Counted from the stretch's first letter, positions 1 to 8,732 are shown. The stretch: DNA of 64,000 nt from Propionispora vibrioides (GCF_900110485.1 NZ_FODY01000028.1:1-64000), one strand, 5' to 3'. Notes: a model not told the origin generated them from the letters alone. Numbers and translations: made by a program.

Positions 1-346
1 AAACATGCACACGGAGCTAGGAACCTTGATCAAACAGATAAATGCCAAGCTGGTTGGGCACTTTCGCTACTATGGGGTAACCGACAACAGCAATGGAATC
101 CATACCTTTGGATACTGCGTACGGCGTAAATTGTTTGAAATACTCAATCGCAGAAGCCAAAAGAAGAGCTTGACGTGGGAAGGATTTGCAAAACTAACAG
201 ATAGATTCCCGCTAGCAAAAGCGAGAATCTATGTGAATATCTATGGCTAAACGTAAGTAAATGCTGCTATGAAGAGCCGGATGCCTTAATAGGGCAAGTC
301 CGGTTCCGTGAGGGGGGCTGGAATGTGAGTTCCGCCTCTACTCGAC
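1..346 (+). mobile_element. Group II intron, 3' end (5' part outside window)
   Basis: The end of an intron-encoded maturase reading frame is followed by a typical group II RNA 3' end. Domain V is a hairpin whose arms GAGCCGGA (274-281) and TCCGGTTC (299-306) pair. Domain VI follows as a GGAA/TTCC hairpin at about 320-334, and the sequence then runs into CTACTCGAC near 338-346, a usual group II 3' boundary. The exact splice point is an estimate. The intron lies between genes, and the 5' part and 5' exon cannot be seen. Confidence 0.85.
2..250 (+). CDS. ltrA: Group II intron reverse transcriptase/maturase, C-terminal fragment
   Basis: About 82 C-terminal residues are visible and the frame stays open to the window edge, so the gene starts outside. 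The sequence (GHFRYYGV near the start, then a basic helix and RIYVNIYG at the end) matches the X/thumb and C-terminal part of LtrA-like maturases. These bind the intron RNA, help it splice, and prime reverse transcription during retrohoming. The stop lies just before intron domain V, the normal arrangement for intron-encoded proteins. Whether the full protein is intact cannot be judged here. Confidence 0.85.
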   Translation, partial: NMHTELGTLIKQINAKLVGHFRYYGVTDNSNGIHTFGYCVRRKLFEILNRRSQKKSLTWEGFAKLTDRFPLAKARIYVNIYG

Positions 347-487
347 CGAAGCGCGTAACTGGCAGTGTATAATGTCCCTCAACATGAGGTACAGAAAGAA
401 AAAAAGAGTTATAATAGGTTAATGGATGTGTTATAGCCTAAAAATGAACTAAAGATAAAATATGTAACTGGACGTGGTTGGAAGACA

Positions 488-1129
488 ATGGACAATCATA
501 TAACATGGTATAGAAACAAGCAAATTGAACGAACGATGGCTAATCTGGAAAAGCATAATATTGGCGCTTTTTATGTTGCTGATGAATTGGCGTTAAAAGA
601 AAAGATAAAACAGTTGATCCCCGAGCATTCAACGGTGGCAGTGGGAGACTCGGTAACGCTTGGAGAGACAGGCATACTGGAACTTTTGCGTAACGGCTGC
701 TACAACTTTCTGGACAAATACCGGCAGGGCATTAGCCGGGAGGAGAAAAAAGCGTTATACCGGCAGAGCTTTGGTGCGGATACATTTCTAGCTAGTACAA
801 ACGCCTTAACCGAGGAGGGCGAATTATACAACATTGATGGCAATGGCAGTAGAGTAGCTGCTATGATCTATGGCCCGGAGCAGGTTATTATTGTGGCCGG
901 AATTAATAAGCTGGTAAGAAATCTGGAGGAAGCGGAAAAACGGACAAGGCACTACGCTGCTCCCCTGGATGCGAAACGGTTAAACAAGAAGACGCCTTGC
1001 GCTGCGTTGGGATATTGTGTGGATTGTAAAAGTGAAGAACGGATATGTAACAGCTTTGTCGTGATTAAACGGCAATTTATCAAAGACCGTATCAAAGTGG
1101 TGATTGTGGGCAGGGAACTGGGGTATTAA
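488..1129 (+). CDS. LUD-domain (lactate utilization, DUF162) protein
   Basis: 213 residues, the usual length for single-domain LUD proteins of clostridia. The middle holds the family's glycine/threonine-rich core (VAVGDSVTLGETGI, DTFLASTNALTEEGELYNIDGNGSRVAAMIYGP), and the C-terminus has a cysteine cluster (CAALGYCVDCKSEERIC, about residues 171-187) that may bind a metal or Fe-S cluster. LutB and LutC of lactate oxidation belong to this family, but lone LUD proteins have no settled function and no lutA or lutB is nearby. The start ATG at 488 has a weak GGAAG upstream. It lies about 140 bp beyond the intron end and appears monocistronic. Confidence 0.8.
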   Translation: MDNHITWYRNKQIERTMANLEKHNIGAFYVADELALKEKIKQLIPEHSTVAVGDSVTLGETGILELLRNGCYNFLDKYRQGISREEKKALYRQSFGADTFLASTNALTEEGELYNIDGNGSRVAAMIYGPEQVIIVAGINKLVRNLEEAEKRTRHYAAPLDAKRLNKKTPCAALGYCVDCKSEERICNSFVVIKRQFIKDRIKVVIVGRELGY

Positions 1130-1497
1130 GATACCGGTTGCCTGCCCTGTATTTTCGGGTAATTTGTGGGGAGAGTATTTTTGATTTGAGCGGTGATGGG
1201 TGTAAGAACAATGAAGGTTGGCCGCGCCGGCGCGTAAAGGGAGCGGCTTTAGCGGAGTGGCGGAGGAACTGGGCAAATTGGCGAAAGCTTTGCAGGGACA
1301 GTAAAGATTTTAAAGTATAGTCAGTATCGGATAAGCTCGGTGAGAATGTCCCAGGACAACTTGCCGGGCTTGGTTGTTTTTCGACGGCCTAATTGTGACG
1401 GAGGGTAGCGGCAGGAATTTTTAATGTGTGAGATAAATATAGAAGAGTAGGAATGCAACATGTTATTGCGAAGAACGAAGAAAACGAGGAATGGCTT
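1130..1497. other. Intergenic region, no convincing gene
   Basis: The stretch between the LUD gene and the HAD gene holds a very GC-rich patch (GGCCGCGCCGGCGCG near 1219) and short open frames without ribosome sites or recognisable similarity. One run around 1255-1306 could encode a helical tail (EELGKLAKALQGQ) but has no supported start. No clear promoter or terminator is seen. Confidence 0.5.
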
Positions 1498-2298
1498 ATG
1501 GAGAAAAAAATTGTGTTTTTTGATGTTGACGGGACTATGCTGCATTTGCCTGGCGGTATGTATGAACCTTTGCCCAGCACCTGCGAAGCGGTACGCCTGC
1601 TGCAGGAAAAAGGCCATTACGCTGTGGTGGCTTCGGCCCGGGGCAAGCTGCCGGCGGTACTGGAAAAGCTCAATTTTGACGGATTCATCGGCTGCAATGG
1701 CAATTATATTACTTTTCATCAGGAAGTATTGTATGATAATTACTTTAAACCTGAAAACCTTGATTTTTTGCTGGGCCTTTTCCGGGAGTATGATGCGCCG
1801 TTTAATTTCACCGGTAGCCTGGGTATCTGGTCGAGTCCGGCGGATCATCCGGTGTTGCAGCGCCATAGGGAATTGTTCGGTGCCGACTTATCAGGCGATG
1901 AGCCATGGCTGTTTTCCTGGCAGCCGGAGGAGATTCATTCCGGGATGGTCACCGCTATGTTTGCCGCCGAACAACAGATGCTTACCTGCCGGGATTGTTT
2001 GCCCAAAGACTGGCTAGTAGATATGTACACCACGGAAAATATTCGCATGGATATCCATCTGCCTGGCCATACCAAAGGCAAGGGTGTCCGCTTTTTGCAC
2101 GAAAAACTGGGTATTGATTTTGCCAATACTTTTGCTTTTGGTGATGCCCGCAATGACCTGGAGATGATGCGCCAGGTGAACTATGGCATTGCTATGGGAA
2201 ATGCCACCGAAGAACTGAAGGCGGCTGCCTTTGCGGTAACAGACGATGTGGATAAGGACGGAATTTATAAGGCTCTGAAAAAATATGGCGTAATCTAA
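1498..2298 (+). CDS. HAD-superfamily hydrolase, Cof type (IIB cap)
   Basis: 266 residues. Motif I is FFDVDGT with the nucleophile Asp9 and acid/base Asp11, and motif IV is FGDARNDLEMM with Asp216 and Asp220. A conserved Lys precedes it in HTKGKG. The roughly 110-residue insert between motifs is the C2B cap typical of Cof/YidA sugar-phosphate phosphatases, which are Mg-dependent cytosolic enzymes. The start at 1498 is chosen because GAGGA lies 8 bases upstream and HAD proteins begin just before motif I. An ATG at 1453 in frame would add 15 unconserved residues. Substrate unknown. The gene appears to stand alone. Confidence 0.85.
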   Translation: MEKKIVFFDVDGTMLHLPGGMYEPLPSTCEAVRLLQEKGHYAVVASARGKLPAVLEKLNFDGFIGCNGNYITFHQEVLYDNYFKPENLDFLLGLFREYDAPFNFTGSLGIWSSPADHPVLQRHRELFGADLSGDEPWLFSWQPEEIHSGMVTAMFAAEQQMLTCRDCLPKDWLVDMYTTENIRMDIHLPGHTKGKGVRFLHEKLGIDFANTFAFGDARNDLEMMRQVNYGIAMGNATEELKAAAFAVTDDVDKDGIYKALKKYGVI

Positions 2299-2494
2299 AT
2301 GGTGCCTTCTTTTTCGCAGTAAAAGACGATAATGTCTACCGGGTTCAAGTGGAATTGTATTTAAAAAAACATAATGAGCAAGCCCGTTTTCAAGCCGTGT
2401 GGCAGGGAAACGGGCTTTGCTGCTAATAAAGCCCGGCAATTCTGAGGGTGGGACAAGGAGCCAACAGTTCAGGAGAGAGCGGTAGGATAACTTT

Positions 2495-2523
2495 TTGACA
2501 AAGATTTCTTGCCGGTATATACT
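2495..2523 (+). promoter_or_regulatory. Sigma-A-type promoter of marR
   Basis: TTGACA (2495-2500), a 17-base spacer, and TATACT (2518-2523). Transcription would begin at about 2530, inside the first palindromic operator. Confidence 0.75.
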
Positions 2524-2528
2524 AATAA

Positions 2529-2540
2529 TTAGTCGACTAA
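2529..2540. promoter_or_regulatory. MarR operator, copy 1 (TTAGTCGACTAA)
   Basis: Perfect 12-base palindrome directly downstream of the marR -10 box. The same palindrome recurs at 3144-3155, with a CCGG-centred variant at 3202-3213, so all three flank the regulator and the export operon. Binding is inferred. Confidence 0.75.
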
Positions 2541-2566
2541 CTATATGCCGGAGAGGTGGGTTTGAT

Positions 2567-3061
2567 TTGCGCTGGTACAACCGGGAGCTTCCCAGCCGGG
2601 AAGTATTGACAGGTGTTGCCGAAAGAGTACCGGAACTCAATGTCTCGGCCGTACAGTTACTGCTACAGATTTTGCAGGCGGCCAATGAGATTCAACATCA
2701 TATTTATGATGTTCTGGAGAAAAAGTATAAACTGTCCGAAGGGAAGCTGGCAGTGATGATCATCCTGTATATCGCTGCCGCCGACGGTATATCTCCGTCA
2801 CAGTTGGCGGATAAAGCCGGTGTGACAAGGGCGACGATCAGTGCCATGCTCCACCGCCTGAGCCGGGACGGGCTGGCGACTTCTTTTTCCGACTCGGCCG
2901 ACGGCCGGGGCAAGGTTGTTTCTTTAACGCCCCAGGGCCGGCGCTTTATGGAAGGTATCCTGCCGGACCATTATTTGCGCATTGCCCAAATGATGAACAA
3001 GCTGGACCAGACGGAGCAGGCCCACCTGGTACGGCTGCTGAAAAAGATGAATGCCCAATAA
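2567..3061 (+). CDS. MarR-family transcriptional regulator of the export operon
   Basis: 164 residues from a TTG start at 2567. That start is chosen because GAGGTGGG ends 6 bases upstream and because the longer frame would begin inside the promoter and run over the operator. The winged helix-turn-helix lies at about residues 76-103 (SQLADKAGVTRATISAMLHRL), followed by the wing (SDSADGRGKVVSLTPQG) and C-terminal dimer helix. MarR proteins are dimeric repressors released by small phenolic or lipophilic ligands. The palindromes at 2529, 3144 and 3202 suggest that it represses itself and the downstream adaptor-permease-TolC operon. The inducer is unknown. Confidence 0.88.
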   Translation: MRWYNRELPSREVLTGVAERVPELNVSAVQLLLQILQAANEIQHHIYDVLEKKYKLSEGKLAVMIILYIAAADGISPSQLADKAGVTRATISAMLHRLSRDGLATSFSDSADGRGKVVSLTPQGRRFMEGILPDHYLRIAQMMNKLDQTEQAHLVRLLKKMNAQ

Positions 3062-3143
3062 GCAATGTTACGTGAGGCGACCGGCAAGAAACCGGGCGGA
3101 TCGCGTGGTTACCCGCTGGCGGCGGGTGCTTTCTGCCTGATAG

Positions 3144-3155
3144 TTAGTCGACTAA
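3144..3155. promoter_or_regulatory. MarR operator, copy 2 (TTAGTCGACTAA)
   Basis: Exact repeat of the palindrome at 2529-2540, placed just before a TATAAT sequence (3159-3164) that could be the -10 box of the export operon. Confidence 0.72.
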
Positions 3156-3201
3156 TTATATAATGAAAAGAAAATTAGAAAGGCAAAGTGCGGAGCTATA
3201 G

Positions 3202-3213
3202 TTAGCCGGCTAA
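3202..3213. promoter_or_regulatory. MarR operator, copy 3 (TTAGCCGGCTAA)
   Basis: Palindrome differing from copies 1 and 2 only in the central bases. It has the same flanks (TATAG before, TTATATA after) and lies 58 bases after copy 2, ahead of the adaptor gene. Confidence 0.68.
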
Positions 3214-3267
3214 TTATATACCGGGTGGTATTGGCGCACCTTGTCAGATGAATGGGGAGTAAGCAGG

Positions 3268-4398
3268 ATGGACGTTAAAAAGAAAACGGTAAGGATCGGA
3301 CTGGGTTTTTTGGCCTTGTTTTTTGCCGGCGGCTTGCTGCTGGCCTTTAAGGGCCATGATGCCGTGTCGGTGGCAGCCGAGAAGAAAGGCGGCATCCTAA
3401 CGGCCGAACAGGCCAAGCTGGCTTTCGAAAATATCGGCGGCAGGCTGATCACTGAACAGGTCAAAGAATCGCAGGAAGTGAAAAAAGGCGATGTCCTGAT
3501 GGTGCTGGACAGCACCGATGTGGATCTGGCCATAGAGAAACTGCAGGCTCAAATCAAACAAATGGACGCGAGAATTAACCAGGCCAGCGGCGATATTACC
3601 ATCGGCTATGCCAAAACCGATACGGCACAAACCCAAACGTACCGGCAGATCGAGCAGCAGAAAATGGCACTGGATGCCGCTAATGCCGCCTATCACAATC
3701 AACAGCTTACCTTTGATCGCAAGAAATCGCTGGCTGCTTCCGGTGCTATTTCCCAGGCCGAAATGGATAGTGCCCAGGCCGCGCTTGATATGGCCACTGC
3801 CAATATGGGGCAGCAGCAGCGCCTGTTGGAAAAAATGCTGGCCGGCAGCAATGCCGGCGCTAGGGAGCAAATTCTAACCAGCGGCACGGCCGACGCTATC
3901 TATCTGCCGGAAATTGACCAGCAGCGGCAAACGCTGGCCAACAGCCGCCACGGCGTGGAAGAACTGCTGCAGGAACGGCAGAATCTGCTGGTTCAGCTTA
4001 AGGAGCTGCAGGTGAAAAAAGGACGATTGACCTTAAGGGCGCCTGAGGACGGAAAAATTCTGAAGGTAATTGCCAAGCAGGGAGAAATGGTGGCACCCAA
4101 TGCACCGGTAATTCTGCTGGAAAGCAAGCGCTATTATTATGATATTTATCTGGATGAACGGCAGGCAGCCGCCTTGCAGGTGGGTGGCAAGCTAACCGGC
4201 ACTTCGGTGGCTACGGCGGCCGAGGTACCGGGAACCATCCGCTTTATTACGGCGGCGCCGGGCTTTGCCGACTTAAAGATGAGCCGAGAAAAGGGGCAGG
4301 CCGACCTGGCGGCGTTCCAAGTCAGAATTTACATAGAACCGGAAGCCAATGTGCTGCCCGGCATGACGGTTGAGGTGAAGCAGGATGCGCTTTCTTAA
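3268..4398 (+). CDS. HlyD-family periplasmic adaptor (membrane fusion protein)
   Basis: 376 residues. One N-terminal membrane helix (about 8-27) is followed by a lipoyl half-motif (EVKKGDVLMVLD), a long alpha-helical hairpin with coiled-coil character (about 80-240), the second lipoyl half (LRAPEDGKILKVIAKQGEMVAPNAPVI) and a beta-barrel domain. Such adaptors link an inner-membrane pump to TolC across the periplasm. ATG 3268 is preferred over the in-frame TTG at 3241 because GGGGAG lies 9 bases upstream. It overlaps the next gene by 14 bases. It resembles the EmrA/YhiI group. Confidence 0.88.
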   Translation: MDVKKKTVRIGLGFLALFFAGGLLLAFKGHDAVSVAAEKKGGILTAEQAKLAFENIGGRLITEQVKESQEVKKGDVLMVLDSTDVDLAIEKLQAQIKQMDARINQASGDITIGYAKTDTAQTQTYRQIEQQKMALDAANAAYHNQQLTFDRKKSLAASGAISQAEMDSAQAALDMATANMGQQQRLLEKMLAGSNAGAREQILTSGTADAIYLPEIDQQRQTLANSRHGVEELLQERQNLLVQLKELQVKKGRLTLRAPEDGKILKVIAKQGEMVAPNAPVILLESKRYYYDIYLDERQAAALQVGGKLTGTSVATAAEVPGTIRFITAAPGFADLKMSREKGQADLAAFQVRIYIEPEANVLPGMTVEVKQDALS

Positions 4399-5560
4399 AG
4401 ATGAGCTGCAGTATCTTTTCTCCGGCAAAGGGATGCCTTATGAAAAGGTTTCGCTGATGATTGCCATTGTGATCACACTGGTGTTCTGGGCCGTGTTGTC
4501 CAACCATCATGTGGAGGATGCCAAGGTGGCGGTTATCGATCTGGATAATTCAAAATTCAGCCATGAGTTTATTGAGCAGCTCAATGCGTCGCCGTATATT
4601 GAGGTGAAAACCATATTGAATGTTCCCGCCGATCCGGAGAAGCTGCTGTATCAGGACCGCTATCTGGCGGCGGTGTATATCCCGGCTGGCTTTGAAAAAA
4701 ACCGCTATGACAAAACCGAAAATAACATTGGCGTATTTTACGATAATATTACGGCCGCGCCAACGGGCACGTTGAAAAGTGCCCTTAATACCATCGTGGC
4801 CGTGGAAAACAGCATGATTGCCGCGCCGGAGGTGGAGGCCCTGGGGGTAAGCGGCCAGCAGACAGCCGGCCTTATCAGCAATATTTCGCTCAAGGAACGC
4901 CTGCTGTTTAACCCGACCGATTCTTCCAACAACTCTACCGTCGTGGGCTTCCTGTTTTTCTTTAGCGCCATGTTCTTTGTCTTTGCCACCATTGGGATGA
5001 TGGCCCGGCTGCGGCTGGAGAGAAAATGGCGAAAGCAGATTTTGAAGGGGACGCCTTTTGATCTGATGCTGCGGTTTGCTCCCTATTGCTTTTGTCTGTT
5101 TGTCAGCCTGTTTGTCGGACTGGGGCTGCTGCGCCTGATCGGGGATTTAAGCTTTGCCGGCAATTTTTTCTCGCTGGTGTTTGCCGTGCTGTTGTTTGTG
5201 TGGTCCATGGCATTTAGCTGCATTCTGTTTGGCTGGGGGGCACCCAATCCGGGGGCGGCCATCAGTAAGATGATCCTGTTTGTACCGGGCGGCTTTATTC
5301 TGGGCGGTTATACGACGCCGCTGGATATTCTGCCGGAATGGGTCAGGCTGGTGAGCAACATTTTTCCGCTTACCTGGGTGTTCCGCTTCACGCGGGATAT
5401 TCTGCTGCGCGGCGCTTCGTTTATGGATGCGGCCCAGGAGTTTGGCAGTTACATGATGTATGTGACGGTGCTGGCCCTATTGGTTTGTATCCGGTTTTAC
5501 CGGGAGTATAACAGTTTGCAGCGGCAAACGGCTGCCGGCAGCCAGGAGGAAGTGGCCTAA
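4385..5560 (+). CDS. ABC-2 type transporter permease
   Basis: 391 residues with the ABC-2 permease layout: one N-terminal membrane helix (about 20-38), a large extracytoplasmic domain (about 40-180), then five or six helices, ending with FIL-GGYTTPLDILPEWV and PLTWVFRFTRDILLRG, typical of the YhhJ/YbhS group. These permeases extrude lipophilic compounds using a cytosolic ABC ATPase. No ATPase gene is present in the operon, which is unusual, so it must borrow one encoded elsewhere or work differently. Translation is probably coupled to the upstream adaptor. Position between adaptor and TolC supports a tripartite exporter. Confidence 0.85.
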   Translation: MRFLKDELQYLFSGKGMPYEKVSLMIAIVITLVFWAVLSNHHVEDAKVAVIDLDNSKFSHEFIEQLNASPYIEVKTILNVPADPEKLLYQDRYLAAVYIPAGFEKNRYDKTENNIGVFYDNITAAPTGTLKSALNTIVAVENSMIAAPEVEALGVSGQQTAGLISNISLKERLLFNPTDSSNNSTVVGFLFFFSAMFFVFATIGMMARLRLERKWRKQILKGTPFDLMLRFAPYCFCLFVSLFVGLGLLRLIGDLSFAGNFFSLVFAVLLFVWSMAFSCILFGWGAPNPGAAISKMILFVPGGFILGGYTTPLDILPEWVRLVSNIFPLTWVFRFTRDILLRGASFMDAAQEFGSYMMYVTVLALLVCIRFYREYNSLQRQTAAGSQEEVA

Positions 5561-5586
5561 ACCTAGTGTTACGGGAGGAAGTCTAC

Positions 5587-6888
5587 ATGAAAAGAATATA
5601 TATAACCGGCTGCCTGCTCGTCTTGCTGGCCGGCGCCTTACCGGTTTTTGCCGAATCAAATGCCTTGACCCTGGAGGAAAGCATCCGGCTGGCGCTGACT
5701 AATAACGAGCAGATTCAAATGGCGGCCAGCGGGGTGACCGAGGCCGAGTGGCAGGTAAAGAAGGCCAAGGGGGAAAAGAGTATCAAGCTTGATGCCACCC
5801 ATACGACGGCCAAAATTGGCGGCCAGTATTGGAGTGTGTATCATATTGATGATGTACCTTCCGATTATTTTATCAATTCTCTAACTGCTACGCTGCCGCT
5901 GTATTCGGGCGGACGGGTTGAAAATACCCTTAAGCAGGCTCAGGCTGGTCGTGAGATCAGTGCGCTGGCGCTGCAAAACACCGGGCAGGAAATTGCATTT
6001 CAGACCATCGGGGCCTATTACTACCTGCTGTCCTGCCGTCATATGGAACAGGTGCGGCAGGAAGCGAACGAGCAATTGGCCGGGCATTTGAAGCAGGTGG
6101 AAGCGCAGTATGCCGTAGGCAATGTGAACCGGGCCGATGTACTGCGGGCCGAGGTGGAACTGAGTGATGCCCGTCAGGCACTGGTGAATGCGCAAAATGA
6201 TACCCGCAAGGCCGTATTTGCCCTGAATAAGTTAATGGGGGTTGCTATCGGCCAGGACACGGTGATTGAGGATCAGTTTACTTATGAACAAAATGATTAT
6301 CAGCTGCCGGAGGCGGTTAGTTATGCGCTGGCCCATCATCCGGAGCAACTGATCGAGGCCGAGGCGATGGAACAGGCCAGGCTGGGCGTTGAATTGGCCA
6401 AAGCCGGCAAACGGCCGGACGTATCGCTGGATGCTTCGTATACCACCTATGACACCAAGCTCGACCAGTTTGACACCAAGCAATGGATGGCCGGCATCAC
6501 GGCCCACCTGAACGTGTTTGACGGCCAGGTAACCAGTGCCGGAGTGAAAGCCGCCGAGCAGAAGGTCGAGCAGGCCAGGCACCATGCCGGCGAGGTGGCC
6601 CGGACAGTAGAGCTGCAGGTGCAAAGCGCCTTTCTGGATATGAAGAAGGCCGAGCAGAATATGGCAACCAATCAGACGGCGGTAGCTAAGGCGGTGGAGG
6701 ATTTTAAGCTGTCCCAGCTGCGGTATGGAGTAAGCCTGGCGACCAACCTGGATGTGATGGATGCCCAGGTGGCGCTGACTACCGCTAAAACAAACTATAT
6801 CCGGTCGATCTATGAGTACAATGTCAGCAAGTCGGCCTTGGAACGGGCCATGGGTAAACCGGTAAATCTTCCGGAAAAAGAAAAATAA
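5587..6888 (+). CDS. TolC-family outer-membrane efflux protein
   Basis: 433 residues. A signal peptide (MKRIYITGCLLVLLAGALPVFA) leads into the duplicated OEP domain: helices and strands rich in Gln/Ala with the repeated pattern LTLEESIRLALTNN and, in the second half, YGVSLATNLDVMDAQVALTTAKTNY. TolC proteins form trimeric channels spanning the outer membrane and periplasm, which implies a diderm envelope. ATG 5587 is chosen because GGGAGGAA lies 6 bases upstream and the signal peptide begins there. Last gene of the MarR-controlled operon, followed by a terminator. Confidence 0.93.
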   Translation: MKRIYITGCLLVLLAGALPVFAESNALTLEESIRLALTNNEQIQMAASGVTEAEWQVKKAKGEKSIKLDATHTTAKIGGQYWSVYHIDDVPSDYFINSLTATLPLYSGGRVENTLKQAQAGREISALALQNTGQEIAFQTIGAYYYLLSCRHMEQVRQEANEQLAGHLKQVEAQYAVGNVNRADVLRAEVELSDARQALVNAQNDTRKAVFALNKLMGVAIGQDTVIEDQFTYEQNDYQLPEAVSYALAHHPEQLIEAEAMEQARLGVELAKAGKRPDVSLDASYTTYDTKLDQFDTKQWMAGITAHLNVFDGQVTSAGVKAAEQKVEQARHHAGEVARTVELQVQSAFLDMKKAEQNMATNQTAVAKAVEDFKLSQLRYGVSLATNLDVMDAQVALTTAKTNYIRSIYEYNVSKSALERAMGKPVNLPEKEK

Positions 6889-6972
6889 CAGCACAACGGC
6901 TGGCAATCCGGTAAAATGGCTGCAGAATTAACTCAGACCGTAGGCCGGTTCAAAGTCTAGTATAAGGAAAGA

Positions 6973-7014
6973 AGTCCCGTCCATGCCTAGCAGGTCATAG
7001 ACGGAACTCCTTTT
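6973..7014 (+). terminator. Intrinsic terminator of the export operon
   Basis: Imperfect 13-base-pair stem (6973-6985 with 6996-7008, two mismatches) followed by CCTTTT. Confidence 0.65.
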
Positions 7015-7137
7015 AACGCTTGGGTAATGCTCATTGTTGATTATTCTTGGGGGACAGTTCTTTTGAGTTGATTCCTGCCGCTTTCTGATGGGAGTGTTAC
7101 GAACTTTGGGGGATAACTCATTTTTTTTTCGTAAATG

Positions 7138-8646
7138 TCAGATCAGGGGACGAGCGCTGGTGTCTGCCGCCAGCGGTGCGTTGGCGGCACCGGACGCTAA
7201 AATTTTTGCCAGCCGCCGGACACCCTCAGTCAAGCGGTCTTCGTCGTGTGTTACAAAACAGAGCCGAATATAGGGGCTGTCCGGCTGGTTCAGATAAAAG
7301 GCTTCACCGGGGACAAAGGTAACGCCGGCGGCAGCGGCCTGACGCAGCAGCTCGGCCGGTGATGCCGGCGGGTGAACCTTGCACCACAGATAAAAGCCGC
7401 CGGCAGGCAGGGTAAAATCTAAATATGCCGGGCAGTATTGTCTGATTGCTCCGGCCAGGGCATCGCGGCGTTTCCTGTATTCCCGGCGGACTAAGGTTAG
7501 ATGTTGGGCCAGGTAATCCTGCTGGAGACAGGTGTGGAGAATGATTTGGGACAAGTTGTTGCTGTGCAGATCGACATATTGCTTCTCCTGGGCTAACCGG
7601 TTAATGACCGGCGGTGGAGCGGTTATCCAGCCGGTCCGCAGCCCGGGGAACAGTATTTTGGAAAAGGTGCTTAAATAAATAACTCCCCCGTAGGTGTCCA
7701 GGCTTTTGAGCGTGGGCGGTGGTTGTTGTCCGTAATATAGCTGACTGTACGGATCGTCTTCCACAATAGCGAGCCGGTAACGGGCGGCTAAGCGGATTAA
7801 TTCCTGGCGCTGGGCTAAGGTCATGACCCGGCCGGCCGGGTTCTGAAAGGTTGGAATAGTGTAGAAGAATTTAGGACGGTAGCGGATCAAATAATCCTCA
7901 AGTACGGCTAGATCCAGACTGTCGGATTGCGGCAGGCCCAGAATACGAGCTCCGGCAGCCTCCAGCAACTGGATGGTGCCAAGATAGGTCGGCGATTCCA
8001 CAATGACATAATCTCTTGGTTCAACCAGAGCCTTCACCAGGAGGTAAAGACCTTGCTGAGAGCCGGAGACGATCAGTACGTTATCCGGGCTGGTCGGGAT
8101 CCCCAGTGAGGTTTGCCAGGCAGCGAGGGAGTGCCTAAGCGGGGAATAGCCTTCGATGGATATGTGGCCGAAGGTTTCCTTTGGCAGGTCCGGACACTGG
8201 TTGGTCAGGTTTTCCAGGATAGTGAGGTCGTAGAGCTGTGGGTCGGGCATACCGGCAGCGAAAGAAATGGTGTCATCCGCCGTAGGCGACGAGACCAGTG
8301 AGCGAAGCAGGGAAGCTAAAGGGGATTTGTAGGGAGGGCTGAATAGCTGCTCCCAGGGCATACTGCCGGTGTGCCCGTCACCGGTACTTAGCTCGGTAAT
8401 ATAGGTTCCGCTGCCGACACGAGTGGTTACCAGGCCGTTCTCTTCCAGCAGCCGGTAGGCGTTAATGACGGTGGTGCGGCTTACCTTAAGCAGGTTGGCG
8501 AGTTCCCGCTCCGGCATCAGTTTGGTATTGGCCGGCAGTGTGCATTCTTTGATTTTGGCTGCCAGGCTGTTGGCTATCTGCAGGTACATGGGGGCGGTTG
8601 CCTGTTGATCAATTCGAATACCACTTAGTATTTTGGTTATATCCAT
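7138..8646 (-). CDS. MocR/PdxR-type regulator (GntR HTH fused to aminotransferase domain)
   Basis: 502 residues. An N-terminal GntR winged helix (about 15-85, with MPERELANLLKVSRTTVINAYRLLEENGL) is joined by a linker to a fold-type I aminotransferase domain. PLP-binding residues are visible: QNPAGR around Asn269, EDDPYS (297-301), and STFSK with the Schiff-base Lys330. MocR proteins sense PLP or an amino-compound and control one neighbouring gene set. The divergent azlCD genes are the obvious target. The GGAG ribosome site lies 10 bases before the ATG. Two GGTATTCT direct repeats in the intergenic region may be its sites. Confidence 0.9.
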   Translation of the reverse strand: MDITKILSGIRIDQQATAPMYLQIANSLAAKIKECTLPANTKLMPERELANLLKVSRTTVINAYRLLEENGLVTTRVGSGTYITELSTGDGHTGSMPWEQLFSPPYKSPLASLLRSLVSSPTADDTISFAAGMPDPQLYDLTILENLTNQCPDLPKETFGHISIEGYSPLRHSLAAWQTSLGIPTSPDNVLIVSGSQQGLYLLVKALVEPRDYVIVESPTYLGTIQLLEAAGARILGLPQSDSLDLAVLEDYLIRYRPKFFYTIPTFQNPAGRVMTLAQRQELIRLAARYRLAIVEDDPYSQLYYGQQPPPTLKSLDTYGGVIYLSTFSKILFPGLRTGWITAPPPVINRLAQEKQYVDLHSNNLSQIILHTCLQQDYLAQHLTLVRREYRKRRDALAGAIRQYCPAYLDFTLPAGGFYLWCKVHPPASPAELLRQAAAAGVTFVPGEAFYLNQPDSPYIRLCFVTHDEDRLTEGVRRLAKILASGAANAPLAADTSARPLI

Positions 8647-8650
8647 TTTC

Positions 8651-8684
8651 GGTATTCTCCTTATAATTTAATAATTGGTATTCT
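8651..8684. promoter_or_regulatory. Direct repeats GGTATTCT, possible MocR sites
   Basis: GGTATTCT occurs at 8651-8658 and again at 8677-8684, 26 bases apart, upstream of the MocR gene and overlapping its ribosome-binding region. MocR proteins are known to use direct repeats. The assignment is inferred. Confidence 0.4.
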
Positions 8685-8703
8685 TTTATTGTTATATTGG
8701 ATA

Positions 8704-8732
8704 TTTACAATTATATTCCTGCCGGCTATGAT
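8704..8732 (+). promoter_or_regulatory. Sigma-A-type promoter of azlCD
   Basis: TTTACA (8704-8709), a 17-base spacer, TATGAT (8727-8732). It would give a leader of about 120 nt containing complementary segments (AGTGGTCC at 8747-8754, GGACCACT at 8825-8832). Confidence 0.65.

Noticed and set aside
1138-1320. 60-codon open frame after the LUD gene
   Set aside because: No ribosome site, no recognisable domain, low-complexity basic sequence in a GC-rich stretch.
2495-2566. Longer start for the first MarR gene
   Set aside because: The upstream frame covers TTGACA, TATACT and the operator palindrome and has no ribosome site.
6232-6906. 224-codon frame on the minus strand
   Set aside because: Shadow of the TolC gene; no ribosome site or domain.
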